DNA of 64,000 nucleotides from Sulfurimonas sp. HSL-1716. Its GTDB lineage: Bacteria > Campylobacterota > Campylobacteria > Campylobacterales > Sulfurimonadaceae. The position numbers and the translations under genes were made by a program. Of this stretch, positions 26,108 to 35,682 are shown piece by piece. The notes beneath the pieces were generated by a model that was not told the DNA's origin, searched no databases, and worked only from the letters and a program-made list of their open reading frames with translations. Each line of letters begins with the position of its first letter. Positions within the stretch are counted from its first letter, which is position 1. The stretch is taken from NCBI RefSeq assembly GCF_039645975.1, contig NZ_CP147918.1, positions 434,001 to 498,000 on the forward strand, written 5' to 3'.

Positions 26108-29100
26108 TTAAACAAATTTTTCAAACACTAGGCGCAACAGATCTTTGTTCACGATATTTTTTATGATTTCGTGAACGAAGAGCGCATCGCTCTCCTCTTC
26201 TTTGCTGGACGGGTCTATCATCATTACGAAATAAACTTCCGAATCCATTTTTTTCATCTCTTCCGTCAGATTTTTTAGATCCAAACCGCGAAGTTCTTTA
26301 TCAAAGAGCGCAAGCTTATATCTGTTTTCTTTGAGTTTCTCTTTCATCTCTTCGACATTTTCTGCCGTCTCATAGGTATATTTCAGTTCATCGAGTATAT
26401 GAGAAAACAGTTTCGTTTCTATTTTATTCTTCTTTGTCAGAAGAATATCCGCTTTGTAGGGTTTTATCTCATTACTGTCGATATGATGATCTTCTACAAG
26501 CAGGATATTGTTTTCGTCTTGCATATGTTCTGTTTTTAGATCAGTTTCTTCTTCTTTTTCTTCATGTATATCGATATCGGCCGTTTCAACGATTTTTGTC
26601 TCCTGCTCCTGCTCTTGTGTCGACTTTTCGTCTTCTATCTGTTTTTTAATCTCATCATTCAGCGAAGAGGCAGCGCTGTCAACATCGATTTTTGTTTTGA
26701 CATCTACGATCAGATCGGCAAGAAAGTGGTTTAGTAATGAAATTATTTCAGAGCGTACCAGCGGCTTTGTCGTATATTCGTCAAGCCCATGGCTCAAGAA
26801 GCGTTCTCTGTCGCCTTTTAGAGCATTTGCCGTAAGTGCGACTATAGGAACGTGAGCGACATTGAAATCTTCTTCGTAGTCGAGTATCTCCTGAGTAGCT
26901 TCGACGCCGTCAAGGACAGGCATTTGAATATCCATGAAGACTATGTCGAAGTCTCCGTTTTTACGTTTTTGAAAGGCTTCAAGGCCGTTATTGGCTATAG
27001 TGACTTCCAATCCAAGGTCTTCCAAAGTCCTTTTAATGAGTTTTTGATTGATGATATTATCTTCTGCAACTAAAGCTTTCGCTGCAAATTTCGAGCTCTT
27101 TTCATCGAATTTTTTCTGGCGGGCTCTTCTATTTTTTTGTTCGTTGAACGAAGATGTATCGTAATTTTCTAAAACAAGTTTCAATTTACTGGAGTTTAGC
27201 GGTTCGTAGAGTGTTTTGAAGATGTTGAGTTCTAAAGTCTCTATCTTTTTCATATAGTATGATTTCGTGATGAGTATCATAGCCTCAGGTGATTTGCTGT
27301 AGTTTATGAGGTCCTTTTCATCCGCAAAATCATAATCTACAAACATCAGATCGTAGCTGATTTGCTGTTCAAGAGTGTTTAACTCATTGAGGTCTTTGAA
27401 CGAAGTATAGCTTACACCGTAAAAATCGAGATATTCACGCAGATATTTGCTTTGGGCTTTGTTCTTGTTTGTCGAATCGAGTATCAGTGCATTGATATTG
27501 GAGAAGGTTCCTTTGATCGTTTCGTTTAGCGTTTCTGCTTCTTCGAACTCCAAAGTAAAGAAGAAAGCGGTTCCATGTCCAACTTCGCTTTCCAGATCCA
27601 ACTGACCGCCCATCAGTTCAACGAAACGGCTTGAGATCGTCAGTCCAAGACCGGTACCGCCGTATTTACGCGTGATAGAAGTATCTGCCTGGCTGAATGC
27701 TTCAAAGATACGGGATTTTTGTTCGCTCGTTACTCCAATACCGCTGTCTTGGACCTGGAATCTTATTTTGACTTTACCGCCGTGTTCAGACTCGATGCGG
27801 CGGATATCGACGTTGATTGCACCGCCGCTGTTTGTAAACTTGACCGCATTTGAAAGAAGATTGATGACAACCTCTTTGATCTTGGTAGGATCTCCTTTGA
27901 TTGGGCGTTCGAGTTCAGGGTCGATGAAACATCCGAGATCGATATGTTTTTCGGATGCACGTACGGCGTAGACTTCGACCGCACTTTCAAACTCGTCGAT
28001 AGGGTTGAAGACAACCTCTTCTATCTCGAGTTTATTGCTTTCTATTTTAGAAAGGTCGAGGATATTGTTGATGATTTCAAGCAGGTTCTCCGATGATTTT
28101 TCGATAATATCGATAAACTCTCTTTGCTCTTCACTGAGATCCGTATCTTTTAACAGCTCGGTGAATCCGACGATTCCGTTAAGCGGTGTTCGTATCTCAT
28201 GGGACATATTCGCGAGGAACATGGATTTTGCTTCGCTGGCTTCCATTGCGTATTCTTTATCGCGGCGGGTCTGTTCGATGATATCTTCAAGAAGCTGATA
28301 TGCCTGAGCGGTTCCCGAAGCGGTATCGAGATTGATGTTTCTGTTGTCTTCTTCGTCTCCGGTATCTTTTGCGACGCGTCTTAATACGGATTCGAGATTT
28401 TTGATATTTCTCGCAATGTCGTTTGAAAGCAGCAATCCGAGAATACCGACGATAATGGATATTATCCAGATGGAGATCGCGATAACAAGAATTTGAATAG
28501 CATGCTCTTGAACGGTTTTTGCCTTTTTATCCATCTGTTCGAGGATGATCTCTTTTGCCTGTGTTATAACGTTCTCTTTTTCCGAAAGCATTGTGAACCA
28601 GATACCCGATTCCGTGTCGTATTCGCCTTTTTTTGCCGCTTCAAGAATATTTGAGCGCTCTTCGGTGATATCATTGCTCAGGTCGGTGTTGTCTTCGTTT
28701 TTAAATAGATCGTTCAGTTTTTTATATATATCCGGATCCACCTCTTCGTAATTGATGGAATCGGCTTTGCCGATAAACGAAAGCCATTTGTTTATAGCAT
28801 CGGATTCAAGAGGGATCGCCCGTGCCAGAGTATAGGAGATATAATCTCTTTCGGCTGCGGTGAACTCCTGTGCACGTACCAATGAAAGATATGCGGTCAC
28901 CAATGAAGATATCTTTTCATCGACATGGATATTGGCGATATTCTCTATTCTTCTAAGGATATCGTTTTGAGCTTTTCCGTAAGTGTTGTAAAAAACGTCG
29001 TTAAACTCTATCTTCTGTTCATCGACAAGAGCTCTTACATCCTGCGTTTTTTTCATGATGGCAGATACTGCGGCACTGTTTTTGCATGCCTGGCAGTTTG

Positions 29101-29434
29101 CCGCACCGTTGGAATGGTCATGCAGGTAATCGTTGTTTTGAATATGAGACAGATACTCCTGTGCTTTTTGATCGACCAGGGCTCTTTGTGCGAGAAGCGA
29201 TCTATGAGTCGTTGGAGAGGAGTTCCCAAGATACATAATGGTCATTCCGCGTTCACGCGATATATTGTCCAGCAACTGTGTCAAATATCTGTTTTCTTTT
29301 AATTTCGCCTGAAGCTGTTTGGCACTGTCGTAACTTATGTAAGCATTATAGACATAATATGAAGCTAATGAGAAAAGAATAATAATCGGAAATAAACTTA
29401 TAAGTCTGAGTCTATTTTTTAATCCTATTTGCAT
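26108..29434 (-). CDS. NIT-domain hybrid sensor histidine kinase
   Basis: 1108 residues. Membrane helices at about 13-33 and 312-336 bracket an extracytoplasmic domain of about 280 residues with the NIT-type start (QLLDNISRERGMTIMYLG, 53-70); NIT domains sense nitrate/nitrite in some proteins. It also holds CQAC at 114-117. Then come HisKA with H412 (MSHEIRTPLNG), the ATPase domain (NLLSNAVKF 525-533; DSGIG 563-567; GGTGLGL 592-598), a receiver-like domain (about 645-755), a canonical receiver with D835 (FMDIQMP), an acidic linker (about 905-985) and a third receiver-like domain with D1045. Tandem receivers suggest a branched relay to the HPt protein encoded just upstream (13 bases). Confidence 0.88.
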   Translation of the reverse strand: MQIGLKNRLRLISLFPIIILFSLASYYVYNAYISYDSAKQLQAKLKENRYLTQLLDNISRERGMTIMYLGNSSPTTHRSLLAQRALVDQKAQEYLSHIQNNDYLHDHSNGAANCQACKNSAAVSAIMKKTQDVRALVDEQKIEFNDVFYNTYGKAQNDILRRIENIANIHVDEKISSLVTAYLSLVRAQEFTAAERDYISYTLARAIPLESDAINKWLSFIGKADSINYEEVDPDIYKKLNDLFKNEDNTDLSNDITEERSNILEAAKKGEYDTESGIWFTMLSEKENVITQAKEIILEQMDKKAKTVQEHAIQILVIAISIWIISIIVGILGLLLSNDIARNIKNLESVLRRVAKDTGDEEDNRNINLDTASGTAQAYQLLEDIIEQTRRDKEYAMEASEAKSMFLANMSHEIRTPLNGIVGFTELLKDTDLSEEQREFIDIIEKSSENLLEIINNILDLSKIESNKLEIEEVVFNPIDEFESAVEVYAVRASEKHIDLGCFIDPELERPIKGDPTKIKEVVINLLSNAVKFTNSGGAINVDIRRIESEHGGKVKIRFQVQDSGIGVTSEQKSRIFEAFSQADTSITRKYGGTGLGLTISSRFVELMGGQLDLESEVGHGTAFFFTLEFEEAETLNETIKGTFSNINALILDSTNKNKAQSKYLREYLDFYGVSYTSFKDLNELNTLEQQISYDLMFVDYDFADEKDLINYSKSPEAMILITKSYYMKKIETLELNIFKTLYEPLNSSKLKLVLENYDTSSFNEQKNRRARQKKFDEKSSKFAAKALVAEDNIINQKLIKRTLEDLGLEVTIANNGLEAFQKRKNGDFDIVFMDIQMPVLDGVEATQEILDYEEDFNVAHVPIVALTANALKGDRERFLSHGLDEYTTKPLVRSEIISLLNHFLADLIVDVKTKIDVDSAASSLNDEIKKQIEDEKSTQEQEQETKIVETADIDIHEEKEEETDLKTEHMQDENNILLVEDHHIDSNEIKPYKADILLTKKNKIETKLFSHILDELKYTYETAENVEEMKEKLKENRYKLALFDKELRGLDLKNLTEEMKKMDSEVYFVMMIDPSSKEEESDALFVHEIIKNIVNKDLLRLVFEKFV

Positions 29435-29446
29435 TATCTGACTTCC

Positions 29447-31390
29447 TTATATTTGATTTACATAGTTTTTAAAACTGCTCAACAACTGCTCCGCTTTTTG
29501 GGTGTCTTCTACGAAAGTCAACTCTTCTAAAAGATGCGAGATCTTATTTAAACGAAGGTTGTCGGAAGTACCTTTTATGTTTATGGCAAAATTTTTCAAA
29601 GCAGTGAAATCGTTGTCGCGTATGGCAGCTTCCATGCCGTCGATCAGATCATTTGCCTGTTCTTTGAAGTCCGATAAAAGCTGATCGACAAACTCTTCAT
29701 CAAGTCCAAGCTCGTTTGCCGTTTCTTTTTTATCGTAGTGCATCGTATCTTCTGTGAGCGTGCTCGGTTCTTTTTGGCTTTCTTCCTCGGGCGCTTCGTT
29801 GAGAACATCGTTTGTTTGATCATCTTCTTTTTCGCTGAGATCGTACATCTGCGGCATTGCAAGATCGTCGTCATGCATCAGATGATCATCGCCATCTAAT
29901 ATGAAAGGTTCGGATTCATCTTTATGCTCTAAAAGATCATCATCGTCAAAGTCGTATTTATCCAAATCTTCCTGGATGTTGAAATCGTATGGTTCAAGGG
30001 TAATAGGTTCATCTTCATGGTATTTTATTCCAACCTTGTATATGTCGTCATCCGTCTCTTCGGTTTCGTTGAGCTCTTGAGGATGTTCAATGCCGTCATC
30101 CTCTTTGAGACCTATATGCTCTTTTATATTTTCCTCTTCTGATTCGCCGGGCAGTTCAATAAACTCTTCAAGTTCCTCTTTTTCGGCTAAAGCTTCGTTT
30201 TTTAAACCGATATCTTCTGTTATGTTCTCTTCTGAGGACTGATCAAAGAGCGGTTCTTCCTCCAAAGGGGTTGTTGTTGCGGCAGTTTCGACAGGTGCCG
30301 TTTCTGCTGTCTCTTTTCCTTCAAGTTTCGCGATTATTTTGTAAAAATGATCCAGATTTGCTTTTATCTCGTTGATATTGTCTGAAGCGTTTATAATGCT
30401 TAGTACCTCAAATGCATCTTCGATCCTTAAGTTTGCCGCTACACCTTTTAGCTTATGCGATAAAAGTTTTACTCCATCAAAATCGCTGCTTGCGATATGG
30501 GTATACAATTCATCTTTGAAATCATGCGACTGCTGTATGAAGTCTCCTATGAACTCATTGATAAGATCAACAGGCAGGCCCAGCTCATCAGAGGCTACAT
30601 GCGGATCATAAGTATAGTCTTGACTCACCTTCAGGTTATCAAGATATTTACTGTCGGCTGCGGCGGTGTAGTCGCCAAGCATAGGCTTGTTCAGTGGTTT
30701 TTTAACCTCTTTTTCTTCTATTTCTTCTGCTTCTGCTGTTTCGGCAAGGAAGTCCACATCACCTGTCTCTTTATGTTCGAACTCTTCCTCAAGGCTCGTT
30801 GTCTCTAAGGCTGCTTCCTCTTGAGGTTCCTCCTCGGACATATAGATATCATCGATATCCAAAGGAGCATTAAAGTCGAAATCATAAGGATCTTCTATGA
30901 TTTGTGTCTGCACCGGAGTTTCAAATACGTCGGGCTCGCTCAGTTCTACGGATTCTTCGTTCTCAAGGTCTGGCAACTCTTCATCTATGGACTCTTCAGA
31001 AGGCGTTGCTATAGGGATAGGAACCTCTTTTAAATCTTCTTCGAACACTTCGCTTTCGCCGCCGTCTAGAGCTCTCAAGTTCAAAAGCGTTATCGCATAG
31101 GCAGGCTGGTCGGGTGCATCAGAAAGGTATAGGGTCTGCAGTTCTATCGTAGCGGTGAAGTTTTTCTGCTTGGCGTTTATGATGACCTTTGCTTCGTGTA
31201 TGTCCGAATGCAGGATATAGTAGATCCAGTTAAAGTTTTTAAAATTGTGTATGTAGTTGGGTTTTTTTACGAAAAGGTCGGCAAAGTCGCTGCACTCAGT
31301 CTGCAGTTCTGCCAGGTTTTTAAAGCCTAATATTTTTAGATCTTTTTCGTCGATTCCGATAAACTCTTGTTTATGATTGTATATCAGCAT
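29447..31390 (-). CDS. Long acidic protein with PAS-like and two HPt domains
   Basis: 647 residues. Residues about 1-108 look PAS-like. Two HPt-type four-helix domains follow: HPt1 (about 260-358) has the phospho-acceptor H312 in SHKLKGVAANL; HPt2 (about 555-645) has the matching FAINIKGTSDNL, with I603 where the histidine should be. The linkers (110-255 and 360-555) are strongly acidic and low in complexity, with an imperfect repeat (ENITEDIGLKN at 389, ENIKEHIGLKE at 420). HPt1 probably moves phosphate from the kinase's receivers to the response regulator; HPt2 may only bind. First gene-neighbour of the kinase, same strand. Confidence 0.75.
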   Translation of the reverse strand: MLIYNHKQEFIGIDEKDLKILGFKNLAELQTECSDFADLFVKKPNYIHNFKNFNWIYYILHSDIHEAKVIINAKQKNFTATIELQTLYLSDAPDQPAYAITLLNLRALDGGESEVFEEDLKEVPIPIATPSEESIDEELPDLENEESVELSEPDVFETPVQTQIIEDPYDFDFNAPLDIDDIYMSEEEPQEEAALETTSLEEEFEHKETGDVDFLAETAEAEEIEEKEVKKPLNKPMLGDYTAAADSKYLDNLKVSQDYTYDPHVASDELGLPVDLINEFIGDFIQQSHDFKDELYTHIASSDFDGVKLLSHKLKGVAANLRIEDAFEVLSIINASDNINEIKANLDHFYKIIAKLEGKETAETAPVETAATTTPLEEEPLFDQSSEENITEDIGLKNEALAEKEELEEFIELPGESEEENIKEHIGLKEDDGIEHPQELNETEETDDDIYKVGIKYHEDEPITLEPYDFNIQEDLDKYDFDDDDLLEHKDESEPFILDGDDHLMHDDDLAMPQMYDLSEKEDDQTNDVLNEAPEEESQKEPSTLTEDTMHYDKKETANELGLDEEFVDQLLSDFKEQANDLIDGMEAAIRDNDFTALKNFAINIKGTSDNLRLNKISHLLEELTFVEDTQKAEQLLSSFKNYVNQI

Positions 31391-31399
31391 ACTTGTTCC

Positions 31400-31813
31400 T
31401 TACTTTTCAGCTTCGAGCATTTTTGCGTATAACGCGCTGGCTTCTTCGATATTTTTTCTGCTTGCAGGTTTACGTGCGGCTATATAGCCTGTTATGTTCT
31501 TATCATCGTCGAAAACGGGAGTTATTTCCGTTTCGACCCAGTAGTATAGGCCGTCTTTGCGTAGATTTTTTATAAATCCATGCCATGTCTGACCCGACTC
31601 TATATCTTTCCACATTTGAGTAAATACGGCTTTTGGCATGTCTGGGTGTCGTATGATATTATGAGGCTTTCCGATAAGCTCTTCTTTCGTGTATCCGGAA
31701 ATTTCACAGAACTTTCTATTTGCGAATATGATTATGCCTTTTTCGTCGGATTCACTTACGATAGCCCTTCCTTCAAAATGATACTCTTCATCAACCGCAT
31801 CTGGTCTATTCAT
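31400..31813 (-). CDS. PAS-domain sensor protein (Aer-like PAS only)
   Basis: 137 residues from the ATG at 31813, chosen because AAGG stands eight bases upstream; a GTG at 31843 is an alternative. Nearly the whole protein is one PAS domain: FANRKFCEISGYTKEELIGKPHNIIRHPDMP and the WHGFIKNLRKDGLYYWVETEITPV core typical of the FAD-binding Aer-type PAS. There is no kinase, GGDEF or methyl-accepting domain, so it must act through a partner. It lies nine bases upstream of the HPt gene and is likely the first gene of the signalling operon. Confidence 0.8.
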   Translation of the reverse strand: MNRPDAVDEEYHFEGRAIVSESDEKGIIIFANRKFCEISGYTKEELIGKPHNIIRHPDMPKAVFTQMWKDIESGQTWHGFIKNLRKDGLYYWVETEITPVFDDDKNITGYIAARKPASRKNIEEASALYAKMLEAEK

Positions 31814-31872
31814 TCTAAGAACCTTAAAATCTAAGTTGAGCACAATATAACATATTATTAACTAAAAAAGAC

Positions 31873-33669
31873 TTAGTTGTAAAGTAATTTTATGGTTTTG
31901 GCGTCTTTTTCATTTAATACAGAAACGATTTCATCTTCCCCTGCGGCCCTAATCGCTTCAAACGTTCCAAAATAGCTTAAAAGCTTTTTGATCTTTGCTT
32001 CAGATATGCCTTTTAGCGATAAAAGTTTACTTTCCTGGTCGAGTTTCAGCTTTGTTTTTTTATGAAACGTAACGGCGCTTCTGTGAGCTTCATCTCTTAA
32101 TCTTTGGACGAATTGAAGCCTTTTGTCGGTCGGCTTCAGGTTAAAGCTTGTATCTGCCGTGTGAATGATGTCTTTGGCTTCTCCTTTTGCTCTGTGGGCT
32201 TTTGCGTCTATCTTCTCTTTTGAGACGGCGATGACATCCAAAAAAACTCCGTTTGAATCAAGCAGATCGATAGCCAGTTTGAGAAGCGTTTCTCCTCCGT
32301 CGAGTATCCACAGGTCCGGCGGGGTGTTTTTCTCAAAGCTTTCGATCCTTTTTGTCAGCATCTCTCTCATCTGTGAATACTCGTCTTTGGAATCCAGATG
32401 GTACGTTCTGTACGCTTTTTTGTCAAAGATACCGCTTTCATATACTATCATCGCTCCGACAGTCGCCTGTCCGCTCATATGAGAGTTGTCGAATACTTCG
32501 ATGCGCAGAGGTGTTCTTTGAAGTTTGAAAAGTTCCTGGACTAAAAGGGCGAGCTCGTATGAAGTGTCGTTTTTAGTTTTGTTTAAAAGCTCATCGGCAT
32601 TGAGCATGGCAAGATCCGTCAATCTTTTTTTATCCCCTCGTTTGGGATTCGTTATTTGCGCTTTTTTGTTAAAAACGGCGGAGAGATACTCTTGGAGCAG
32701 TTTTTTTGATTCAAATTCATGGGCTACCAAAACAGGCGCGATTATCGGAGGTGCTTCGCTGCCGTAATACTCCATGACGGCACGGTAATATATCTCGTCC
32801 TCGTCAAAGCCTTCGTTGAGGTATATGAAGTCATGCGAGGATGAAACCACTTTGCCGTTTCTCATAAAGATTCTCACTACGATCGCACGATTCTCTTTAT
32901 GCGAGATGCAGAAGATGTCGTAATTGTCGTTCGTGGCAAGATCTATCTGGGAAACGATGTTGGACTTTTGTATGTTCTGGATCCTGTTTTTGATCTCGCT
33001 GGCTTCTTCAAAACGAAGCTCCTCGGCATAAAAAGACATCTTTTCCTGAAGCTTTTTTATAAGCTCTTTTTTGTTTTCTATGTAGTTTACGGCTTTGTCT
33101 GTCTCTTGACGATAGCGCTCGCTTTTGACATCGAACTCGCATGGTGCCAGACATTTTTTTATCTGGTAGTACAGACATGCTTTTTTGCCTTTGAGACAGC
33201 CTTTTTTCTGAACGAGCATGCACAGTTCATACACAGAATCAAGAATGTCTCTGGCTCCTACGGAATAGGGACCGAAGTATTTTACATCTTTGGCGTTTAT
33301 GATCTTTCGGGTTATCTCGAATCTCGGATACTCTTTTGAGTAGTCTATGTAGATATAGGGGTATGTCTTGTCGTCGCGCAGGAGAATGTTGTATTTTGGC
33401 TTGAGCTGTTTTATCAGAGAGTTTTCGAGTATGAGTGCGTCATGTTCGTTTTGAACGACTATGTAGTTTATGGATGCAGTCTCCTCCAGCATCTTTACGA
33501 TTCTTGGATTGAGAGAGGGATTCGGCCGTAGAGACGGAGTGAAATACCAGTAGCTCTTTACACGGTTTTTCAGGTTTTTGGCTTTGCCGATGTAAAGCAG
33601 CTGCCCTTTGTCGTTAAAATACTGGTATATTCCCGCTGAGGGCGGCAGGTCTTTAATCTTGTCTATCAT
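31873..33669 (-). CDS. uvrC: Excinuclease ABC subunit C
   Basis: 598 residues. The GIY-YIG nuclease domain is at the N-terminus ([25 protein letters not shown]), the UVR domain near 200-235, the RNase H-like second nuclease in the centre ([23 protein letters not shown]) and helix-hairpin-helix motifs at the C-terminus ([20 protein letters not shown]). With UvrA and UvrB it makes both cuts in nucleotide excision repair. Its start overlaps the DciA-like gene by 17 bases. Confidence 0.96.
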   Translation of the reverse strand: MIDKIKDLPPSAGIYQYFNDKGQLLYIGKAKNLKNRVKSYWYFTPSLRPNPSLNPRIVKMLEETASINYIVVQNEHDALILENSLIKQLKPKYNILLRDDKTYPYIYIDYSKEYPRFEITRKIINAKDVKYFGPYSVGARDILDSVYELCMLVQKKGCLKGKKACLYYQIKKCLAPCEFDVKSERYRQETDKAVNYIENKKELIKKLQEKMSFYAEELRFEEASEIKNRIQNIQKSNIVSQIDLATNDNYDIFCISHKENRAIVVRIFMRNGKVVSSSHDFIYLNEGFDEDEIYYRAVMEYYGSEAPPIIAPVLVAHEFESKKLLQEYLSAVFNKKAQITNPKRGDKKRLTDLAMLNADELLNKTKNDTSYELALLVQELFKLQRTPLRIEVFDNSHMSGQATVGAMIVYESGIFDKKAYRTYHLDSKDEYSQMREMLTKRIESFEKNTPPDLWILDGGETLLKLAIDLLDSNGVFLDVIAVSKEKIDAKAHRAKGEAKDIIHTADTSFNLKPTDKRLQFVQRLRDEAHRSAVTFHKKTKLKLDQESKLLSLKGISEAKIKKLLSYFGTFEAIRAAGEDEIVSVLNEKDAKTIKLLYN

Positions 33670-34099
33670 TTAAGATCCTGCGTATATCTTCGATGATCTC
33701 ATGCAGGCGTTCATCCTGCGCGCTGTTTATAAATTCTGCGTGCGCGCGCTCCGAAAATCTTTCATCCGTGCTGGAACCCTCGTGCAGAGCGGTTTCTTTG
33801 TGCTGTTTGAACGATACGTAAGCTCTGATGTCGCCAATATCCGTATTTTGACACTCGGGCGGGGGAAGCTGCTTTAAAGGTGTTTTAATAGATTGTATTA
33901 TAATATCGAATTCCTGTTTAGCCCAAGGATGGCTGAGTACAAAATTGAGGATATTGTTTTTTATATATCCGTAGATGATCATTTTTTGTAGATGCATCGG
34001 GAAAAGTTCTTGGATTTTTTTTATGCAGCGGAATTTGGATAATTTTGAAAATTGAGGTTTATTTTGCAAAGAAGAGATAATTTGGTTCGCCTGTTTCAT
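33653..34099 (-). CDS. DUF721/DciA-like protein
   Basis: 148 residues. The N-terminal part ([20 protein letters not shown]... [23 protein letters not shown]) matches the short DUF721 domain of Campylobacterota. DUF721 includes DciA, the ancestral loader of the replicative helicase DnaB; that role here is inference. The tail (90-148) is charged and probably helical. A reverse-strand TATAAT (34112-34107) is six bases from the start, with no Shine-Dalgarno sequence, so a leaderless mRNA is likely. The 5' end overlaps the divergent lipoprotein gene by about 36 bases. Confidence 0.62.
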   Translation of the reverse strand: MKQANQIISSLQNKPQFSKLSKFRCIKKIQELFPMHLQKMIIYGYIKNNILNFVLSHPWAKQEFDIIIQSIKTPLKQLPPPECQNTDIGDIRAYVSFKQHKETALHEGSSTDERFSERAHAEFINSAQDERLHEIIEDIRRILNDRQD

Positions 34100-34231
34100 A
34101 TCGCCATTATAGCATTGTTATCGTTAAATATGTTCGGATGCGGATACAAAGCCGCTCCCTATTACGAAGACGATAATACGACTGTAAAACCGGTAAAAAC
34201 CCTAAAGAGGATTGAAGTAGACTGCAAATGA
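34064..34231 (+). CDS. Small LptM/YifL-like lipoprotein
   Basis: A 55-codon frame absent from simple ATG-based gene finding. TTG at 34064 has GAGG six bases upstream; TTG at 34082 is the alternative. A basic n-region (QRRDNLVR), a hydrophobic stretch ([14 protein letters not shown]) and the lipobox NMFGC lead to a mature protein beginning CGYKAAPYYEDD, which resembles the CGxKGPLY start of LptM/YifL, the small partner of the LPS translocon LptDE. The frame ends in an ATGA overlap with nadB, so the two are translationally coupled. The 5' end overlaps the divergent DciA-like gene. Good match to family features, but so short that it needs conservation evidence. Confidence 0.68.
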   Translation: MQRRDNLVRLFHIAIIALLSLNMFGCGYKAAPYYEDDNTTVKPVKTLKRIEVDCK

Positions 34232-35673
34232 TGAAATATGATGTGATCATAGTGGGGGCCGGCATAGCAGGACTTTACGCCGCCGTAAACATACCAAAAA
34301 ATAAAAAAGTCCTTATAATCAATAAGCGCGAAACGTTCAAATGCAACAGTTTTTATGCACAGGGCGGTGTCGCTTTGGCGGTGGACAAAGAGGATATCCC
34401 CGTACACATAGAAGATACTTTAAACGCCGGAGACGGACTTTGCGACAAAGATGCGGTGGATGTGCTGAGCCAAAGTTCCCGTGAAGCCATAGACAATATC
34501 ATCAATATGGGATTCGAGTTCGACAAAGACAGCGAAGGCAATCTCTTATATACCAAAGAAGCAGCTCATTCAAGAGAGAGGATTCTTCACGCGGGAGGCG
34601 ATGCTACGGGAAGATATCTGCATCTTTTTCTGCTTGAACATAATCCCCACCCTATGCTTTTTAATGCAAGGGTGGTCGATCTGCTTATAAAAGACAACGA
34701 ATGTTACGGTGTCACGGTTTTGGATCACAGAGAACTGAGAAACATCTATGCCGAAAAAGTGATCCTCGCAAGCGGCGGTGTCGGTTCGCTTTACGAATAC
34801 CATACGAACGCTCCTACGATCAGCGGGGATATGCAGGGTCTGTGCGTGCTTAAGGGCATAAAACTGGAGATGATGGAGATGATGCAGTTTCATCCTACGG
34901 TGTACGTGACAAACGGCTCCGCACAAAAACTTCTTCTTACCGAAGCGCTCAGAGGCGAAGGTGCAACGATCGAAGATAAAAACGGCAAAAGGTTTCTTTT
35001 CGATTATGATCCGAGGGGAGAACTGGCTTCGCGGGATATAGTCAGCAAAGCGATCTACGATTATAAGAAAAAGACCGGTTCGGAAGTATACCTCTCTTTT
35101 AAAAACTTTAGTTACGAATACTTCATACACAGATTTCCAAACATCTATAAGAGCCTCAAAACATTGGGGTACGACCTGCCTCAAGACAGAGTCCCGATCT
35201 CTCCGGCATTTCACTATGCGATCGGCGGCATAAAGACGGATCTTAATGCAAAAGTCGAGGGAGTAGGTTCGTTGTATGCGATCGGCGAGGTTGCATCGAC
35301 GGGTGTTCATGGAGCGAACAGACTTGCTTCGAACTCTCTTTTAGAGGGGCTTGTCTTTGCAAAGCATGCAGTTGATGATATTTTAAAAGATAAAACAAAA
35401 AAAGAGTTCGTAGAGTTCGACGTATCGCATGACGTGATGAGTTACAAAGAGGATAAAGAGAAGAAAAACCTTCTTAGAAAGATAATGTGGGACAAAGTGT
35501 CCATAGTAAGGACAAAAGAGGGATTAAACGAAGCATTAGGGCAGATTAATGCTCTTTTAAATGAAAAAATTGGTAAACTTTTAAAATTTCGTTTATTGAC
35601 GGCGAGGGAGATAGTGACTTCGGCTTTGAAACGGGAAAAATCTATCGGTGTGCACACCATAGAAGAAAACTAG
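34228..35673 (+). CDS. nadB: L-aspartate oxidase
   Basis: 481 residues. IIVGAGIAGLYAAV at the N-terminus binds FAD; FYAQGGVALAV and HAGGDATGRYL are active-site stretches; GEVASTGVHGANRLASNSLLEGLVF is the family signature. It oxidises aspartate to iminoaspartate, the first step of NAD synthesis; nadA and nadC are not nearby. The ATG at 34228 overlaps the lipoprotein stop; ATG 34231 is equally possible. Confidence 0.94.
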   Translation: MMKYDVIIVGAGIAGLYAAVNIPKNKKVLIINKRETFKCNSFYAQGGVALAVDKEDIPVHIEDTLNAGDGLCDKDAVDVLSQSSREAIDNIINMGFEFDKDSEGNLLYTKEAAHSRERILHAGGDATGRYLHLFLLEHNPHPMLFNARVVDLLIKDNECYGVTVLDHRELRNIYAEKVILASGGVGSLYEYHTNAPTISGDMQGLCVLKGIKLEMMEMMQFHPTVYVTNGSAQKLLLTEALRGEGATIEDKNGKRFLFDYDPRGELASRDIVSKAIYDYKKKTGSEVYLSFKNFSYEYFIHRFPNIYKSLKTLGYDLPQDRVPISPAFHYAIGGIKTDLNAKVEGVGSLYAIGEVASTGVHGANRLASNSLLEGLVFAKHAVDDILKDKTKKEFVEFDVSHDVMSYKEDKEKKNLLRKIMWDKVSIVRTKEGLNEALGQINALLNEKIGKLLKFRLLTAREIVTSALKREKSIGVHTIEEN

Positions 35674-35682
35674 GAGAGCGTA

